In this document: positions 18,395-27,751 of the stretch, piece after piece
How the letters are laid out: the number at the start of each line of letters is the position of its first letter
Numbering within the stretch: position 1 is the first letter of the stretch
Assembly (NCBI RefSeq): GCF_000725495.1
Contig: NZ_JNZD01000027.1
Location: 124,001-188,000, forward strand
DNA: 64,000 nucleotides
From: Streptomyces aureus
Lineage (GTDB): Bacteria; Actinomycetota; Actinomycetes; Streptomycetales; Streptomycetaceae
Direction of reading: 5' to 3'
Notes under the pieces: generated by a model
Told to the model about the DNA's origin: nothing
Seen by the model: only the letters and a program-made list of their open reading frames with translations
The model's database searches: none
Program-made: the position numbers and the translations under genes

Positions 18395-18466
18395 GGGTCC
18401 ATCCTGCCCGCGCCGCCGCGGACTTCACGGAAGGGGCCGCCGCGCGGCGGTCGTACAGTGACCGCT

Positions 18467-18964
18467 ATGTCAGCTGCTCCGCGGATACGCACCGCCACCC
18501 TGGACGACGAGGACGAGCTCGGCCGGATCGACCGTGACACCTGGTCCACCCTGCACGCGGTCATGCCGCGCCCCCGGCCGCCGTACGAGCCCTTCTACAC
18601 CGAGCGGTTCGGCCCCCGGGACCACATCGTCGCCGAGCTCGACGGCCGCCTGGCCGGCTACATCCGGCTGGGCTTCCCGACCCCGCTGGCCTGCAACGCG
18701 CACGTCCGGCAGATCCTCGGCCTGGCCGTCGCCGACGACGCCCGCGGCGCCGGGGTGGGCCGGGCGCTGCTGCGGGCCGCGGGCGAGGAGGCGAGCCGCC
18801 AGGGGGCCCGGCGCCTCACCCTGCGCGTGCTCGGCCACAACACCCCGGCACGGACGCTGTACGCGTCCGAGGGGTTCGTCGTCGAGGGAATCCTCCCCGG
18901 CGAGTTCCTGCTGGACGGCGTCTACGTGGACGACGTCCTGATGGGCCGCCCGCTGCGGCCGTGA
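18467..18964 (+). CDS. GNAT family N-acetyltransferase
   Basis: 165-residue GNAT acetyltransferase using acetyl-CoA. IRTATLDDEDELGRI opens beta 1/alpha 1; ILGLAVADDARGAGVGRALL is motif A with the R/Q-x-x-G-x-G/A pyrophosphate loop; RVLGHNTPARTLYASEGFVVEG is motif B. ATG 18467 is preferred over the GTG at 18458; neither has a strong ribosome binding site, so the message may be nearly leaderless. Divergent from the epimerase gene. Substrate unknown. Confidence 0.9.
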   Translation: MSAAPRIRTATLDDEDELGRIDRDTWSTLHAVMPRPRPPYEPFYTERFGPRDHIVAELDGRLAGYIRLGFPTPLACNAHVRQILGLAVADDARGAGVGRALLRAAGEEASRQGARRLTLRVLGHNTPARTLYASEGFVVEGILPGEFLLDGVYVDDVLMGRPLRP

Positions 18965-18973
18965 TCGCCCCGG

Positions 18974-20158
18974 TCAGGAGGTGACGAGGTCGCCCGTGTC
19001 CACGCGGGCCGTGGCGTGGGCGCCCTTGCGGGCGTCGCCGGCGACCTCGTGCGCCGTCAGGACGTAGCCCGTCTCGTCGTCCGAGGTCGAGCGGGCGAAG
19101 ACCACGCCGTAGACCTTGCCGCCCGGGGTCAGCAGCGGACCGCCGGAGTTGCCGGGGCGGACGGTCGAGCGGATCGAGTAGATCTCGCGGGTGACCGTGC
19201 CGGTGTTGTAGATGTTCTGGCCCGTCGCGTTGATGCGGCCCGCGACGGTGGCCGCCTGGAGGTCGAGCCCGCCGTCCTGCGGATAGCCCGCGACCACCGC
19301 GGAGTCGCCGCGCGAGGCGACCCCGTCGAAGTGGAGGACCGGCGCCCGCAGGGCCGGCACGTACAGCACGGCGACGTCCCGGCGGGGGTCGAAGAGGACC
19401 ACCCGCGCCCGGTAGGGGCGGCCCACCCCGCCCACCCGCACGGTCGGCCCGTCGATGCCCGCCACCACGTGCGCGTTGGTCATCACCCGGTGGGGGGCGT
19501 AGACGAAGCCGCTGCCCTCCCGGCCCTGGTTGCCCGAGGTGCCCTCGACCTTCACGGTGCTCAGCTTGGCCGCGTTCGTCGCGGACGGCGTGACGCTGTC
19601 GCCGGAGGGCTTGGCGACCCCGGCCGTCGGTTCGTTCTCGAAGGGGTTGAAGACCTGCGGGAAGCCCGCCTCCGTCAGGGCCGAGGTGGCGCGCGCGAAC
19701 CAGGTCGGCGTGGTCTCCGGCATCGAGTTCTGCACGGCGCCCAGCAGCGCGGAGTTGCGGATCGACTGCGTCACCACCGTCGAGGAGGACGCGCCCAGGA
19801 CGCTCGCCGCCACCCAGGCCACCAGCAGCACGGCCAGGGTGTTCGCGGCCGCCCCGCCGATCCCGTCGGCCACCCGCAGCGGCCCCTGGTCCAGCTCGCG
19901 GCGCAGCTTCAGCGCCAGCCGTCCGGCCAGCTCGTGGCCCACCACGCCGGGCACCAGGACCGTGAGCACCGCCGTGACCGTCGCCGCCGGTGTCCCCGCC
20001 GTGACCAGCTCCATCATCCAGGGCAGCACCCAGACGCCGATGACGGCGCCGCCCACGAAGCCCGCCAGCGAGACGCAGCCGGCCACCAGGCCGCGGCGGT
20101 ACCCGGACGCCGCGTACACCAGGATGACCAGCATCAGCAGGAGGTCGAGCACGTCCAC
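18974..20158 (-). CDS. MarP-like membrane serine protease (CvpA domain + trypsin-like)
   Basis: 394-residue protease in two parts. Residues 1-125 form a CvpA-type membrane domain of four helices (LDLLLMLVILVYAASGYRRG at the start). Residues 200-394 form a trypsin-like domain outside the membrane with the triad His230 (TNAH), Asp261 (RRDVAVL) and Ser338 (PGNSGG). This architecture is that of mycobacterial MarP, which keeps intrabacterial pH in acid and cleaves the peptidoglycan hydrolase RipA. Its neighbour across a divergent promoter is an amidase, a possible parallel. It stands alone on its strand. Confidence 0.93.
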   Translation of the reverse strand: MDVLDLLLMLVILVYAASGYRRGLVAGCVSLAGFVGGAVIGVWVLPWMMELVTAGTPAATVTAVLTVLVPGVVGHELAGRLALKLRRELDQGPLRVADGIGGAAANTLAVLLVAWVAASVLGASSSTVVTQSIRNSALLGAVQNSMPETTPTWFARATSALTEAGFPQVFNPFENEPTAGVAKPSGDSVTPSATNAAKLSTVKVEGTSGNQGREGSGFVYAPHRVMTNAHVVAGIDGPTVRVGGVGRPYRARVVLFDPRRDVAVLYVPALRAPVLHFDGVASRGDSAVVAGYPQDGGLDLQAATVAGRINATGQNIYNTGTVTREIYSIRSTVRPGNSGGPLLTPGGKVYGVVFARSTSDDETGYVLTAHEVAGDARKGAHATARVDTGDLVTS

Positions 20159-20348
20159 GGAGCCGCCTTTCTCTAGGGCCCCTTAATACGCGTCGGGCGG
20201 GCCCGGTGATCAGCCACGCGCGTTCGGGTGGCCGCCGCGACGGCCACCCACCCGTGGACCTGTAAAAACGTCCCGGACACGCACGATGGTTCCACCAGGT
20301 GGCACACCACACATCGCGGCCCGCGCGGATCCGGGTCAGGGTGGCTCC

Positions 20349-21278
20349 ATGCGTGTCTTCCGGAAGCCGCGGGGGCCTCGGATACGGACCGGGCAGGGAA
20401 CGTCCCGCCACGCACGGCCCGGGGCGCGCGGACGCCCGGCGCCACGGGCCCGCACCGGCCCGGGGCGCGCCCCGCGCGCCCCCGTGCCGTCCGGTGCGCC
20501 CCGGCGTGCGCCGGTCGGGATCCCACGGCCGGCCCTGATCCTGCTCGGGTGCGTGCCCGGCCTGCTCGCCGTGGCGGCCCTGGTGATGTGCGCGGCCGGG
20601 GTGGACCTCTCGGCGGCCCGCGCCCCCGCCCCGCCCCCGGTCGCGGCCCGGATCACCGTCCCGCGTCCCGTCGCCAGGCCGCCCATCGTGCCGCGGTCGA
20701 CATGGCTCGACGCCGAGAGCACCCGCGAGCAGCCGCCGCCCCGCTACGACGACCGCGTCGTGGCCGTCTTCATCCACCACACCGACTCGCCGAACGGCTA
20801 CGACTGCGCCGACACGCCCCGCATCATCCGTGACGTCTACGCGGGCCAGACCGGCGCCAAGCAGTGGGACGACATCGGGTACAACTTCCTCGTCGACCGC
20901 TGCGGCACGATCTACGAGGGCCGCGCGGGCGGGGTCGACCGGCCCGTCACCGGGGCGCACACCCAGGGCTTCAACCACCGCTCCGCCGGGATCGCCGCGA
21001 TCGGCACCTTCACGGCGGGGTCGCCGGTGCCGAAGGCGATGACCGACGCGATCGCCCGTCTCGTGGCCTGGAAGCTCGGCCTCGCCGGAGTGGACCCGCG
21101 CGGTACCGTCCGCCTCGTCTCCAGCAACAGCCTCAGCCGCTACAGCGCGGGGACCGCCGCCGTGCTCTCCACCGTGTCGGGGCACGACGCGGCCTTCATG
21201 ACCAGTTGCCCCGGCGCGGCCCTCAGCGCCAGGATCCCCGAGATCCGTGAGCTGGCGGCCCGCTACCAGGGCCGCTGA
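20349..21278 (+). CDS. peptidoglycan recognition/N-acetylmuramoyl-L-alanine amidase, membrane anchored
   Basis: 309-residue PGRP/Amidase_2 protein. A long basic Arg/Pro/Gly-rich cytosolic tail (1-60) precedes a membrane segment (about 61-84), then the extracellular amidase domain. Zn ligands fit His143 or His144 (FIHHTDS), His279 and Cys287 (GHDAAFMTSCPG). DDIGYNFLVDRCGTIYEGRAGG is the PGRP core. ATG 20349 starts after GGGTGG; the frame is open to 20286. It likely cleaves the amide between MurNAc and L-Ala in the wall. Divergent from the MarP-like protease. Confidence 0.92.
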   Translation: MRVFRKPRGPRIRTGQGTSRHARPGARGRPAPRARTGPGRAPRAPVPSGAPRRAPVGIPRPALILLGCVPGLLAVAALVMCAAGVDLSAARAPAPPPVAARITVPRPVARPPIVPRSTWLDAESTREQPPPRYDDRVVAVFIHHTDSPNGYDCADTPRIIRDVYAGQTGAKQWDDIGYNFLVDRCGTIYEGRAGGVDRPVTGAHTQGFNHRSAGIAAIGTFTAGSPVPKAMTDAIARLVAWKLGLAGVDPRGTVRLVSSNSLSRYSAGTAAVLSTVSGHDAAFMTSCPGAALSARIPEIRELAARYQGR

Positions 21279-21417
21279 CCGCCCGCCCGGCCCGCCCGGG
21301 CGCCGGGCGGTCACAGGCACGTCCCCGGCCGCTCACAGCCCCTCCAGAGCCGCCGCTCCTACGGTCGTCGTACGGCGCCGTCCGGCGTCGTACGGGTACC
21401 GGCCGAGGGCGGGGATC

Positions 21418-21612
21418 ATGGGCATGAGCACGAGGCGGACGAGGACGGCACGCGGGCCCTGGGCCGTGGTGTGCGCGGTGGTGACGGTCGTCCTGGGTCC
21501 CGCTGCGGCCACGGCGTCGGCACTGGACCGGGCGAACGCGGCCCCGCAGCACCACACGGAGCGCGCCGGTCCGGGTCAGTCCTCCCTGAACCGCTCCCAC
21601 AGCTTGGGGTAG
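21418..21612 (+). CDS. possible small secreted peptide (64 aa), weak
   Basis: An open frame from ATG 21418 with GAGGGCGGGG just upstream encodes 64 residues. RRTRTARGP is followed by a hydrophobic run (WAVVCAVVTVVLG) and an AxA-type site (ATASA), which looks like a Sec signal peptide with a 30-residue mature part. The last 37 nt overlap the 3' end of the convergent DUF4240 gene. No family is recognised; it could be chance. Confidence 0.33.
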   Translation: MGMSTRRTRTARGPWAVVCAVVTVVLGPAAATASALDRANAAPQHHTERAGPGQSSLNRSHSLG

Positions 21613-22097
21613 CGCTCCGCGATGACGGACTCGTTCTCGAACTCGAGCGGAGTGCCCTCGGGCTCCGCGGGCGCGGCCGGGATGCCCAGCGCGGGCGCGA
21701 CGGCACCCGTCAGCTGCTCGTAGGCCTCGTCGGCCGCGTACCCCAGCTCCTCGCCGTCGCCGTCGATCTCCTCGTCGAAGTCGTCCAGCAGCTCGGCGAG
21801 CGTGTCGGGGTCGTGCATCGCGCCCTCGAAGACGTCCCTGCCCTGGCCGATCAGCCAGCACCGGAAGAAGTCGAAGGCGTCGTCGCTGGCCCCGTCCAGC
21901 AGCAGCCAGGCCGCGCCCCACAGGTCCCAGCGGTAGGCGCGGTTGTAACGGGACTCGAAGTGCCGGGCGAAGTCCAGGACGGAGTCCGGGTCCAGCTGGA
22001 CGAGCCGCTCGACGAGCAGATCCGCCTGTTCCTCGGGGTCGCCCTCGGCAGTCTCGCGGGTCGTGTCCACCAGCTGCCAGAACTCCGTCTCGTCCAT
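21576..22097 (-). CDS. DUF4240 domain-containing protein
   Basis: 173-residue acidic soluble protein of the DUF4240 family: MDETEFWQLVDTTRETAEGD at the N-terminus, the RWDLWGAAWLLLDGASDDAF core, and the FRCWLIGQGRDVFEGAMHDP block are diagnostic. ATG 22097 is chosen over the directly preceding GTG at 22100; no clear ribosome binding site is visible. Function unknown; single-gene unit. Confidence 0.85.
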   Translation of the reverse strand: MDETEFWQLVDTTRETAEGDPEEQADLLVERLVQLDPDSVLDFARHFESRYNRAYRWDLWGAAWLLLDGASDDAFDFFRCWLIGQGRDVFEGAMHDPDTLAELLDDFDEEIDGDGEELGYAADEAYEQLTGAVAPALGIPAAPAEPEGTPLEFENESVIAERYPKLWERFRED

Positions 22098-22176
22098 CAC
22101 GGGTCCAGCATCGGCCCTGGGCGGGAGGGACGCACGTGGAGTGGCGCAGATTGTTATGCATGCACATGCCGAAGGA

Positions 22177-22201
22177 AAAACCGCCGGGTTCCTGCGGTTT
22201 T
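22177..22201 (-). terminator. intrinsic terminator with U tract after the WYL regulator
   Basis: Read on the minus strand, AAAACCGC pairs with GCGGTTTT around a 9-nt loop and ends in TTTTT. A classical rho-independent terminator, uncommon in this GC-rich genome, 17 nt beyond the WYL gene. Confidence 0.75.
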
Positions 22202-22217
22202 CACGCGGGTGGCCGTG

Positions 22218-23189
22218 TCACCGGTAGAGCCCCGCGGCCTCCTCCGCGTCCCTCGCGCAGCGCTCCCGCAGGGCCGCCGGGGCGAGCACCTCCACCTCGG
22301 GCCCGAGCCCGCGCAACTGCATCCGGGCGACCTCCTCGGACTCCACCGGCAGGGCGAGCGTCACCCAGCCGCGCCCGTCGGGTGCGCCACGGCTGCCGAG
22401 CCCCGCCTCCGCGGACGTCCTCCCGACGGCGCCGGGAAGCTGCCGCACCCCCTCGGGGGACAGCCGTACGACGATCTGGGACCGCAGCACGGACCGGGCG
22501 AACTCCTCGGCCCGCTCCGCCCAGAACCCCGGCAGATCGAACCCCTCGTCCCGCCGGAACCGCTCCTCCCCGGGCTCGGCCGCGGTGAACCGGTCGATCC
22601 GGTACACCCGGAACGCCTCCGCGTCCGCCACTCGCGCGCACAGGTACCAGAGCCCGGCCTTCAGGACGAGCCCGTACGGTTCGAGCGCCCGCTCCACCTC
22701 CGCCCCGCCCCGCCGGTAGCGCGCGCGGACCGGGCGGTCGTCCCACACCGCGTCCGCGAGCACGGGCAGCAGCGCGGGCGCCTGCGGCTCGCTGAACCAG
22801 GCGGGCGCGTCCAGATGGAACCGCTGGGCCGCCGACCGCGAGGCGCCCTGGGCGGAGGGCAGCAGGGCCGCCGAGACCTTCAGCCGGGCCGCCGAGGCCG
22901 TGTCCTCGAGCCCCATGTCGCGCAGCGCCCCCGGCACCCCGCTCAGGAACAGCGCCTCCGCCTCGCTGCGTGCCAGTCCCGTCAGCCGGGTGCGGTACCC
23001 GCCGACCAGGCGGTAGCCCCCGGCCCGGCCCCGGTCCGCGTAGACCGGGATGCCCGCCTCCGACAGCGCCTGGGCGTCCCGGGAGACCGTGCGCTCGGAC
23101 ACCTCCAGCTCCCGCGCCAGCTCGGCGGCGGTCATCGACGCGCGGGTCTGGAGCAGCAGCACCATCTTGATCAGACGAGCGGCACGCAT
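22218..23189 (-). CDS. WYL-domain transcriptional regulator (HTH_11)
   Basis: 323-residue regulator. The N-terminal HTH_11 (RLIKMVLLLQTRASMTAAELARELEVSERTVSRD) is followed by a wing (DRGRAGGYRLVGGYRT), a WYL domain (PYGLVLKAGLWYLCARVADAEAFRVYRIDR, about 165-195) and the WCX C-terminal extension (VVRLSPEGVRQLP). WYL domains bind nucleic acid or small ligands. This is a stand-alone protein, not the PafB-PafC pair. ATG 23189 gives the normal N-terminus; the upstream open frame runs into the minisatellite and is not coding. Confidence 0.92.
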   Translation of the reverse strand: MRAARLIKMVLLLQTRASMTAAELARELEVSERTVSRDAQALSEAGIPVYADRGRAGGYRLVGGYRTRLTGLARSEAEALFLSGVPGALRDMGLEDTASAARLKVSAALLPSAQGASRSAAQRFHLDAPAWFSEPQAPALLPVLADAVWDDRPVRARYRRGGAEVERALEPYGLVLKAGLWYLCARVADAEAFRVYRIDRFTAAEPGEERFRRDEGFDLPGFWAERAEEFARSVLRSQIVVRLSPEGVRQLPGAVGRTSAEAGLGSRGAPDGRGWVTLALPVESEEVARMQLRGLGPEVEVLAPAALRERCARDAEEAAGLYR

Positions 23190-23244
23190 GGCTTCATGAT
23201 GCCGGGCACCGGCGACGTCCGGCCGGGCGGCCACCCCGACCCCC

Positions 23245-23760
23245 GGAAGCCGGGAGCGGGCCCGGGAAAGCCGGGCGAGCCAGGAAGGCCGGGCGGGCCC
23301 GGGAAGGCCGGGCGGGCCCGGGAAGGCCGGGCGAGCCGGGAAGGCCGGGCGGGCCCGGGAAGGCCGGGCGGGGCCGGGAAGGCCGAGCGGGATCGGGAAG
23401 GCCGGGCGGGGCCGGGAAAGCCGGGCGGGATCGGGAAAGCCGGGCGGGGCCGGGAAAGCCGGGCGGGGCCGGGAAAGCCGGGCGGGCCCGGGAAAGCCGA
23501 GCGGGCGGGAAGGCCGGGCGAGCCAGGAAGGCCGGGCGGGATCGGGAAGGCCGGGCGGGCCTGGGAAAGCCTGGCGAGCCGCGAAAGCTGGGCGGGGCCG
23601 GGAAGGCCGAGCGGGGCCGGGAAGGCCGAGCGGGCCCGGGAAGGCCGAGCGGGATCGGGAAGTCCGAGCAGGGCCGCGCAAGCCGAGCAGGCCCGGGACA
23701 GCCGAGCAGGGCCGCGCAAGCGGAGCGGGGCCGCGCAAGCGGAGCGGGACCGGGAATGCC
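23245..23760. repeat. 19-bp GC minisatellite, about 27 degenerate copies
   Basis: Unit approximately GGGAAGGCCGGGCGGGGCC, repeated with a 19-bp period between the WYL gene and the aceE terminator. Copies vary mainly at AAG/AAAG and GGGCC/GGATC/GAGCC. The right end decays to GCGCAAGC-type units. All frames are open in parts because the repeat lacks stop codons, but none has a start signal. Confidence 0.92.
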
Positions 23761-23794
23761 GAGAGGGGGTACGGCGAGCGCCGTACCCCCTCTC
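23761..23794 (-). terminator. terminator of aceE
   Basis: A 15-bp perfect stem, GAGAGGGGGTACGGC with GCCGTACCCCCTCTC, and a 4-nt loop, 18 nt past the aceE stop and abutting the minisatellite. Confidence 0.88.
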
Positions 23795-23811
23795 CGGGTT
23801 CACCCCGGGTG

Positions 23812-26511
23812 CTACAGGCCGTAGCGCTCCCGGGCCTCCTTCACCGCCGACGCCTTGACCTCGCCGCGGCGGGCGAGCTGCGCCAGCGCGGCGACGACGA
23901 TCGACTGCGCGTCCACGCCGAAGTGGCGGCGGGCCGCGTCACGGGTGTCGGACAGGCCGAAGCCGTCGGCACCGAGCGAGGACCAGTCCTGCTCGACCCA
24001 CTGCGCGATCTGGTCCGGGACCTGGCGCATGTAGTCGGAGACCGCGAGCACCGGACCCTCGGCGCCCTGGAGCGCCCGACGGACGAACGGCACCCGCTCC
24101 TCGCCGCGCAGCAGGGCCGCGTCGGCCTCCAGCGCGTCACGGCGCAGCTCGGTCCAGGAGGTCGCGGACCACACGTCGGCGGCCACGCCCCACTCCTCGG
24201 CGAGCAGCTTCTGGGCCGCGAGGGTCCAGTGGATCGCCGTGCCGGAACCGATCAGCTGGATGCGCGGGGCGTTCGCCGCGGCCACGTTCAGACCGGCCGA
24301 CTCCGCCGTGTTGAAGCGGTACAGGCCCTTGACGATGCCCTCGTCGACGCCGGCCGGCTTGGCGGGCTGCGGCATCGGCTCGTTGTACACGGTCAGGTAG
24401 TAGAAGACGTCCTGGTCCTCGCCCGGGGCCGCCTCGCCGTACATCCGGCGCAGACCGTCCTTGACGATCGCCGCGATCTCGTAGGCGAACGCCGGGTCGT
24501 ACGACAGCGCGGCCGGGTTGGTCGCCGCGATGACGGGGGAGTGGCCGTCGGCGTGCTGGAGGCCCTCACCGGTCAGGGTCGTGCGGCCGGCCGTGGCGCC
24601 GACGAGGAAGCCGCGGCCGAGCTGGTCGCCGAGCTGCCACATCTGGTCGGCGGTGCGCTGCCACCCGAACATCGAGTAGAAGATGTAGAAGGGGATCATC
24701 GTCTCGCCGTGCGTGGAGTACGCGGTGGACGCGGCGATGAAGTCCGCCATGGAGCCGGCCTCGGTGATCCCCTCGTTGAGGATCTGGCCGTCCTTGGCCT
24801 CCTTGTAGTACATCAGCTGGTCGCGGTCGACCGGCTCGTACGTCTGGCCCTTGGGCGAGTAGATGCCGAGCGAGGGGAAGAGCGACTCCATACCGAAGGT
24901 ACGGGCCTCGTCCGGGACGATCGGCACCCAGCGGCGGCCGGTCTGCTTGTCGCGGACCAGGTCCTTGACCAGACGGACGAACGCCATGGTCGTCGCCACG
25001 TTCTGCGTGCCGGAGCCCTTGTCGAAGGACGCGAACGTCTTGTCGGCGGCGGCCGGCAGCGGGGCCAGGGCGTGCGTGCGGCGGGCCGGGGCCGGGCCGC
25101 CGAGGGCCGCGCGGCGCTCCTGGAGGTAGCGGACCTCGGGGGAGTCGGCGCCCGGGTGGCCGTAGGGCACCACGCCGTCGACGAACTGGCTGTCCGAGAT
25201 GGGCAGTTCGAGCAGATCACGCATCTGCTTGAACTCGTCCGTGGACAGCTTCTTCATCTGGTGGTTGGCGTTCTTCGACGCGAAGCCCGGACCGAGGGTG
25301 TGGCCCTTGACCGTCTGGGCCAGGATCACCGTCGGCGCGCCCTTGTGGGCGAGGGCGGCGCGGTAGGCCGCGTACACCTTGCGCGACTCGTGACCGCCGC
25401 GCGAGAGATGGAAGCACTCGAGGATCTTGTCGTCGCTCAGCAGCTTCGCCATCTCGGCGAGCGCCGGGTCGGCGCCGAAGAAGTCCTGGCGGATGTAGGC
25501 GGCGTCGCGGGTCTGGTACGTCTGGACCTGCGCGTCGGGCACCTGGCGCAGACGGCGGACGAGCGCGCCCGTGGTGTCGAGCTGGAACAGCTCGTCCCAG
25601 GCCGAGCCCCACAGCGACTTCACGACGTTCCAGCCGGCGCCGCGGAACTGGGCCTCCAGCTCCTGCACGATCTTGAAGTTCGCGCGGACCGGGCCGTCGA
25701 GGCGCTGCAGGTTGCAGTTGATGACGAAGGTCAGGTTGTCCAGACCCTCGCGGGAGGCCAGGGCGAGTGCCGCGGTCGACTCGGGCTCGTCCATCTCGCC
25801 GTCACCGAGGAACGCCCACACGTGGGACGCGGAGACGTCCTTGATGCCGCGGTTGGTGAGGTAGCGGTTGAAGCGGGCCTGGTAGATCGCCGACAGCGGG
25901 CCGAGGCCCATGGAGACGGTCGGGAACTCCCACAGCCAGGGCAGCCGGCGCGGGTGCGGGTACGACGGGAGGCCGTTGCCGCCCGACTCCTGGCGGAAGT
26001 TGTCCAGGTGCTGCTCGGTCAGCCGGCCGTCGAGGAAGGCGCGGGCGTAGATGCCGGGGGAGGCGTGGCCCTGGATGTAGAGCTGGTCGCCGGACCCGTC
26101 ACCCTCCTTGCCCTTGAAGAAGTGGTTGAAGCCGGTCTCGTAGAGCCAGGCGGCGGAGGCGAAGGTGGCGATGTGGCCGCCGACGCCGTGCTTCGCGCCC
26201 CGGGTCACCATGGCGGCCGCGTTCCAGCGGTTCCACGCGGTGATCCGGGCCTCCATCGCCTCGTCGCCGTCCACGGTGGGCTCGGCGGCGGTGGGGATGG
26301 TGTTGACGTAGTCCGTCTCGAGCAGCTTGGGCAGCGCGAGACCGTTGCCCTCGGCGCGCTCCAGCGTGCGGCGCATCAGGTACGCGGCACGGTGCGGCCC
26401 GGCCGCCTGGGTGACGGCGTCCAGGGAGGCCTGCCACTCGGCGGTCTCCTCGGGGTCGCGGTCCGGGAGCTGGTCGAGCTCGCTCGGCTGGATTGCGGTG
26501 GGGTCGGTCAT
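23812..26511 (-). CDS. aceE: pyruvate dehydrogenase E1 component, homodimeric type
   Basis: 899-residue thiamine-diphosphate enzyme that decarboxylates pyruvate and acetylates the E2 lipoyl group. Landmarks: [11 protein letters not shown] and [15 protein letters not shown] near 75-100, and the ThDP motif [14 protein letters not shown] with the closing [11 protein letters not shown]. Later come the HNPGFEE-region equivalent and [12 protein letters not shown]. Length matches AceE (about 890-900). ATG 26511. A GntR-family gene lies upstream on the same strand, with a perfect palindrome in the 296-nt gap, so that regulator may control it. E2 and lpdA follow further upstream. Confidence 0.96.
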   Translation of the reverse strand: MTDPTAIQPSELDQLPDRDPEETAEWQASLDAVTQAAGPHRAAYLMRRTLERAEGNGLALPKLLETDYVNTIPTAAEPTVDGDEAMEARITAWNRWNAAAMVTRGAKHGVGGHIATFASAAWLYETGFNHFFKGKEGDGSGDQLYIQGHASPGIYARAFLDGRLTEQHLDNFRQESGGNGLPSYPHPRRLPWLWEFPTVSMGLGPLSAIYQARFNRYLTNRGIKDVSASHVWAFLGDGEMDEPESTAALALASREGLDNLTFVINCNLQRLDGPVRANFKIVQELEAQFRGAGWNVVKSLWGSAWDELFQLDTTGALVRRLRQVPDAQVQTYQTRDAAYIRQDFFGADPALAEMAKLLSDDKILECFHLSRGGHESRKVYAAYRAALAHKGAPTVILAQTVKGHTLGPGFASKNANHQMKKLSTDEFKQMRDLLELPISDSQFVDGVVPYGHPGADSPEVRYLQERRAALGGPAPARRTHALAPLPAAADKTFASFDKGSGTQNVATTMAFVRLVKDLVRDKQTGRRWVPIVPDEARTFGMESLFPSLGIYSPKGQTYEPVDRDQLMYYKEAKDGQILNEGITEAGSMADFIAASTAYSTHGETMIPFYIFYSMFGWQRTADQMWQLGDQLGRGFLVGATAGRTTLTGEGLQHADGHSPVIAATNPAALSYDPAFAYEIAAIVKDGLRRMYGEAAPGEDQDVFYYLTVYNEPMPQPAKPAGVDEGIVKGLYRFNTAESAGLNVAAANAPRIQLIGSGTAIHWTLAAQKLLAEEWGVAADVWSATSWTELRRDALEADAALLRGEERVPFVRRALQGAEGPVLAVSDYMRQVPDQIAQWVEQDWSSLGADGFGLSDTRDAARRHFGVDAQSIVVAALAQLARRGEVKASAVKEARERYGL

Positions 26512-26636
26512 TGCGCCGCCTTCCGGATGCGGAGGGGGGTTCCCTCATCGGCAAGGGGTTTTCGGGAGGTGCCCTTGGTCTTTGGCAGGACAGGGCGGCG
26601 GGCTCTTGTTGGAGCCCGTCGAGGACTGTAACCCCC

Positions 26637-26653
26637 TGATCGATGATCGATCA
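26637..26653. promoter_or_regulatory. 17-nt palindromic operator upstream of aceE
   Basis: TGATCGAT-G-ATCGATCA is perfectly symmetric about a central G and lies 126 nt upstream of the aceE ATG, in AT-richer DNA. Its position between gntR and aceE suggests a binding site for the GntR protein; this is inference. Confidence 0.6.
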
Positions 26654-26807
26654 AAGGATTCCGGGGTAAATCCTCTTCAGATCGCAAAGTCGGCACCGGG
26701 TGCCTTGAAGCAGGGCACCGGGTGCCGTGAAAATCGACGGTTTCCGCAGGTCGGAGCACGGTTGAGCATGGGTCCGCTCCCCTGCGCCGACCCCGTCGCC
26801 GACTCGC

Positions 26808-27431
26808 TCAAGGGCGCGGGGCGCAGCCGAGGACGTGGGCCTTCACGAGGTCGGCGATCAGCGGGTCGCGCCGCCGGAAGGCGTCCACGAGGGCCTCGTG
26901 CTCCTCCGCGTACGACTGCTGCACGGTCCCGAGCCAGCGGATGGACAGGGCCGTGAAGACCTCGATGCCCAGGCCCTCCCAGGTGTGCAGCAGCACGGAG
27001 TTCCCGGCCGCCCGCACCAGCTCGCGGTGGAAGCCGACGGTGTGCCGCACCTGGCCGGTGCCGTCGGCCAGCCGGTCGGCCTCGTACAGCGCCGCCACGT
27101 GCGGCTCCAGGGCCGAGCAGTCCTCCGCCAGCTTCCCCGCCGCCAGCTCCGCCGCGATGGCCTCCAGACCGGCGCGTACGGGGTAGCTCTCCTCCAGGTC
27201 GGCCGCCGTCAGGTTCCGCACCCGGACGCCCTTGTTCGGCGCCGACTCGATCAGCCGCAGCGACTCCAGCTCGCGCAGCGCCTCGCGCACCGGCGTCTGG
27301 GAGACCTCCAGCTCGGTGGCGATCCGGCGCTCCACGATCCGCTCGCCCGGCTTCCAGCGCCCGCTGACGATCCCCTCCACGATGTGCTCGCGGATCTGTT
27401 CGCGCAGCGAGTGGACGACGGGCGCGGTCAT
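26808..27431 (-). CDS. GntR-family regulator with FCD domain
   Basis: 207-residue FadR-subfamily GntR regulator. The winged helix at about 5-70 contains REQIREHIVEGIVSGRWKPGERIVE and the recognition segment ELEVSQTPVREALRELE. The FCD ligand domain (about 75-205) has the metal-binding pattern (EAIAAELAAG..., HRELVRAAGN). ATG 27431 has AAAGGAG 7 nt upstream. It precedes aceE on the same strand, so control of pyruvate dehydrogenase (PdhR-like) is likely but unproven. Confidence 0.92.
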   Translation of the reverse strand: MTAPVVHSLREQIREHIVEGIVSGRWKPGERIVERRIATELEVSQTPVREALRELESLRLIESAPNKGVRVRNLTAADLEESYPVRAGLEAIAAELAAGKLAEDCSALEPHVAALYEADRLADGTGQVRHTVGFHRELVRAAGNSVLLHTWEGLGIEVFTALSIRWLGTVQQSYAEEHEALVDAFRRRDPLIADLVKAHVLGCAPRP

Positions 27432-27470
27432 GAAGGCTCCTTTGGGAGGGGCGGCGACACCCCGGGGCGT

Positions 27471-27485
27471 TTGACCTTTAGACAA
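27471..27485. promoter_or_regulatory. imperfect dyad upstream of the GntR gene
   Basis: TTGAC-CTTTA-GACAA, 40 nt before the GntR start codon; TTGnC/GnCAA symmetry could be an autoregulatory site. It could equally be part of the promoter (TTGACC as -35 on the plus strand). Confidence 0.35.
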
Positions 27486-27681
27486 TAAGGCCGGGGCTCT
27501 GTCGGCGTCGGGTGCATGGCGGCGCTTTCCCGCAGGTGAGACGAGACTTACACGCTGTCAGAGTGTTCCCGGCCGTACGGGCTCGTACCGGGTGAAGTCC
27601 GGATTCGTTCCGCCGATGTGATCGCCGGGGCCCCGGCGCGACGGAAGAACCGCGGCCGTGGGAACCCGGGGCCCGCACGAA

Positions 27682-27724
27682 CACGGCACCCCCGCCCGGG
27701 AGTCCCGGGCGGGGGTGCCGTGTC
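27682..27724 (-). terminator. terminator of the E2 gene
   Basis: A 21-bp perfect inverted repeat (27682-27702 with 27704-27724) separated by one base; 28 nt past the E2 stop codon. Confidence 0.85.
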
Positions 27725-27751
27725 GCTGTTTGGCGGGTGAGGCGGTGCGGG

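Noticed and set aside
22218..23189. WYL regulator as PafB or PafC controlling the promoter at 360
   Set aside because: PafB and PafC occur as an adjacent pair near the proteasome genes; this is a single ordinary WYL regulator.
23245..23803. Collagen-like Gly/Pro proteins on both strands
   Set aside because: They come from translating the 19-bp repeat; no start signals, and the period is not a multiple of three.
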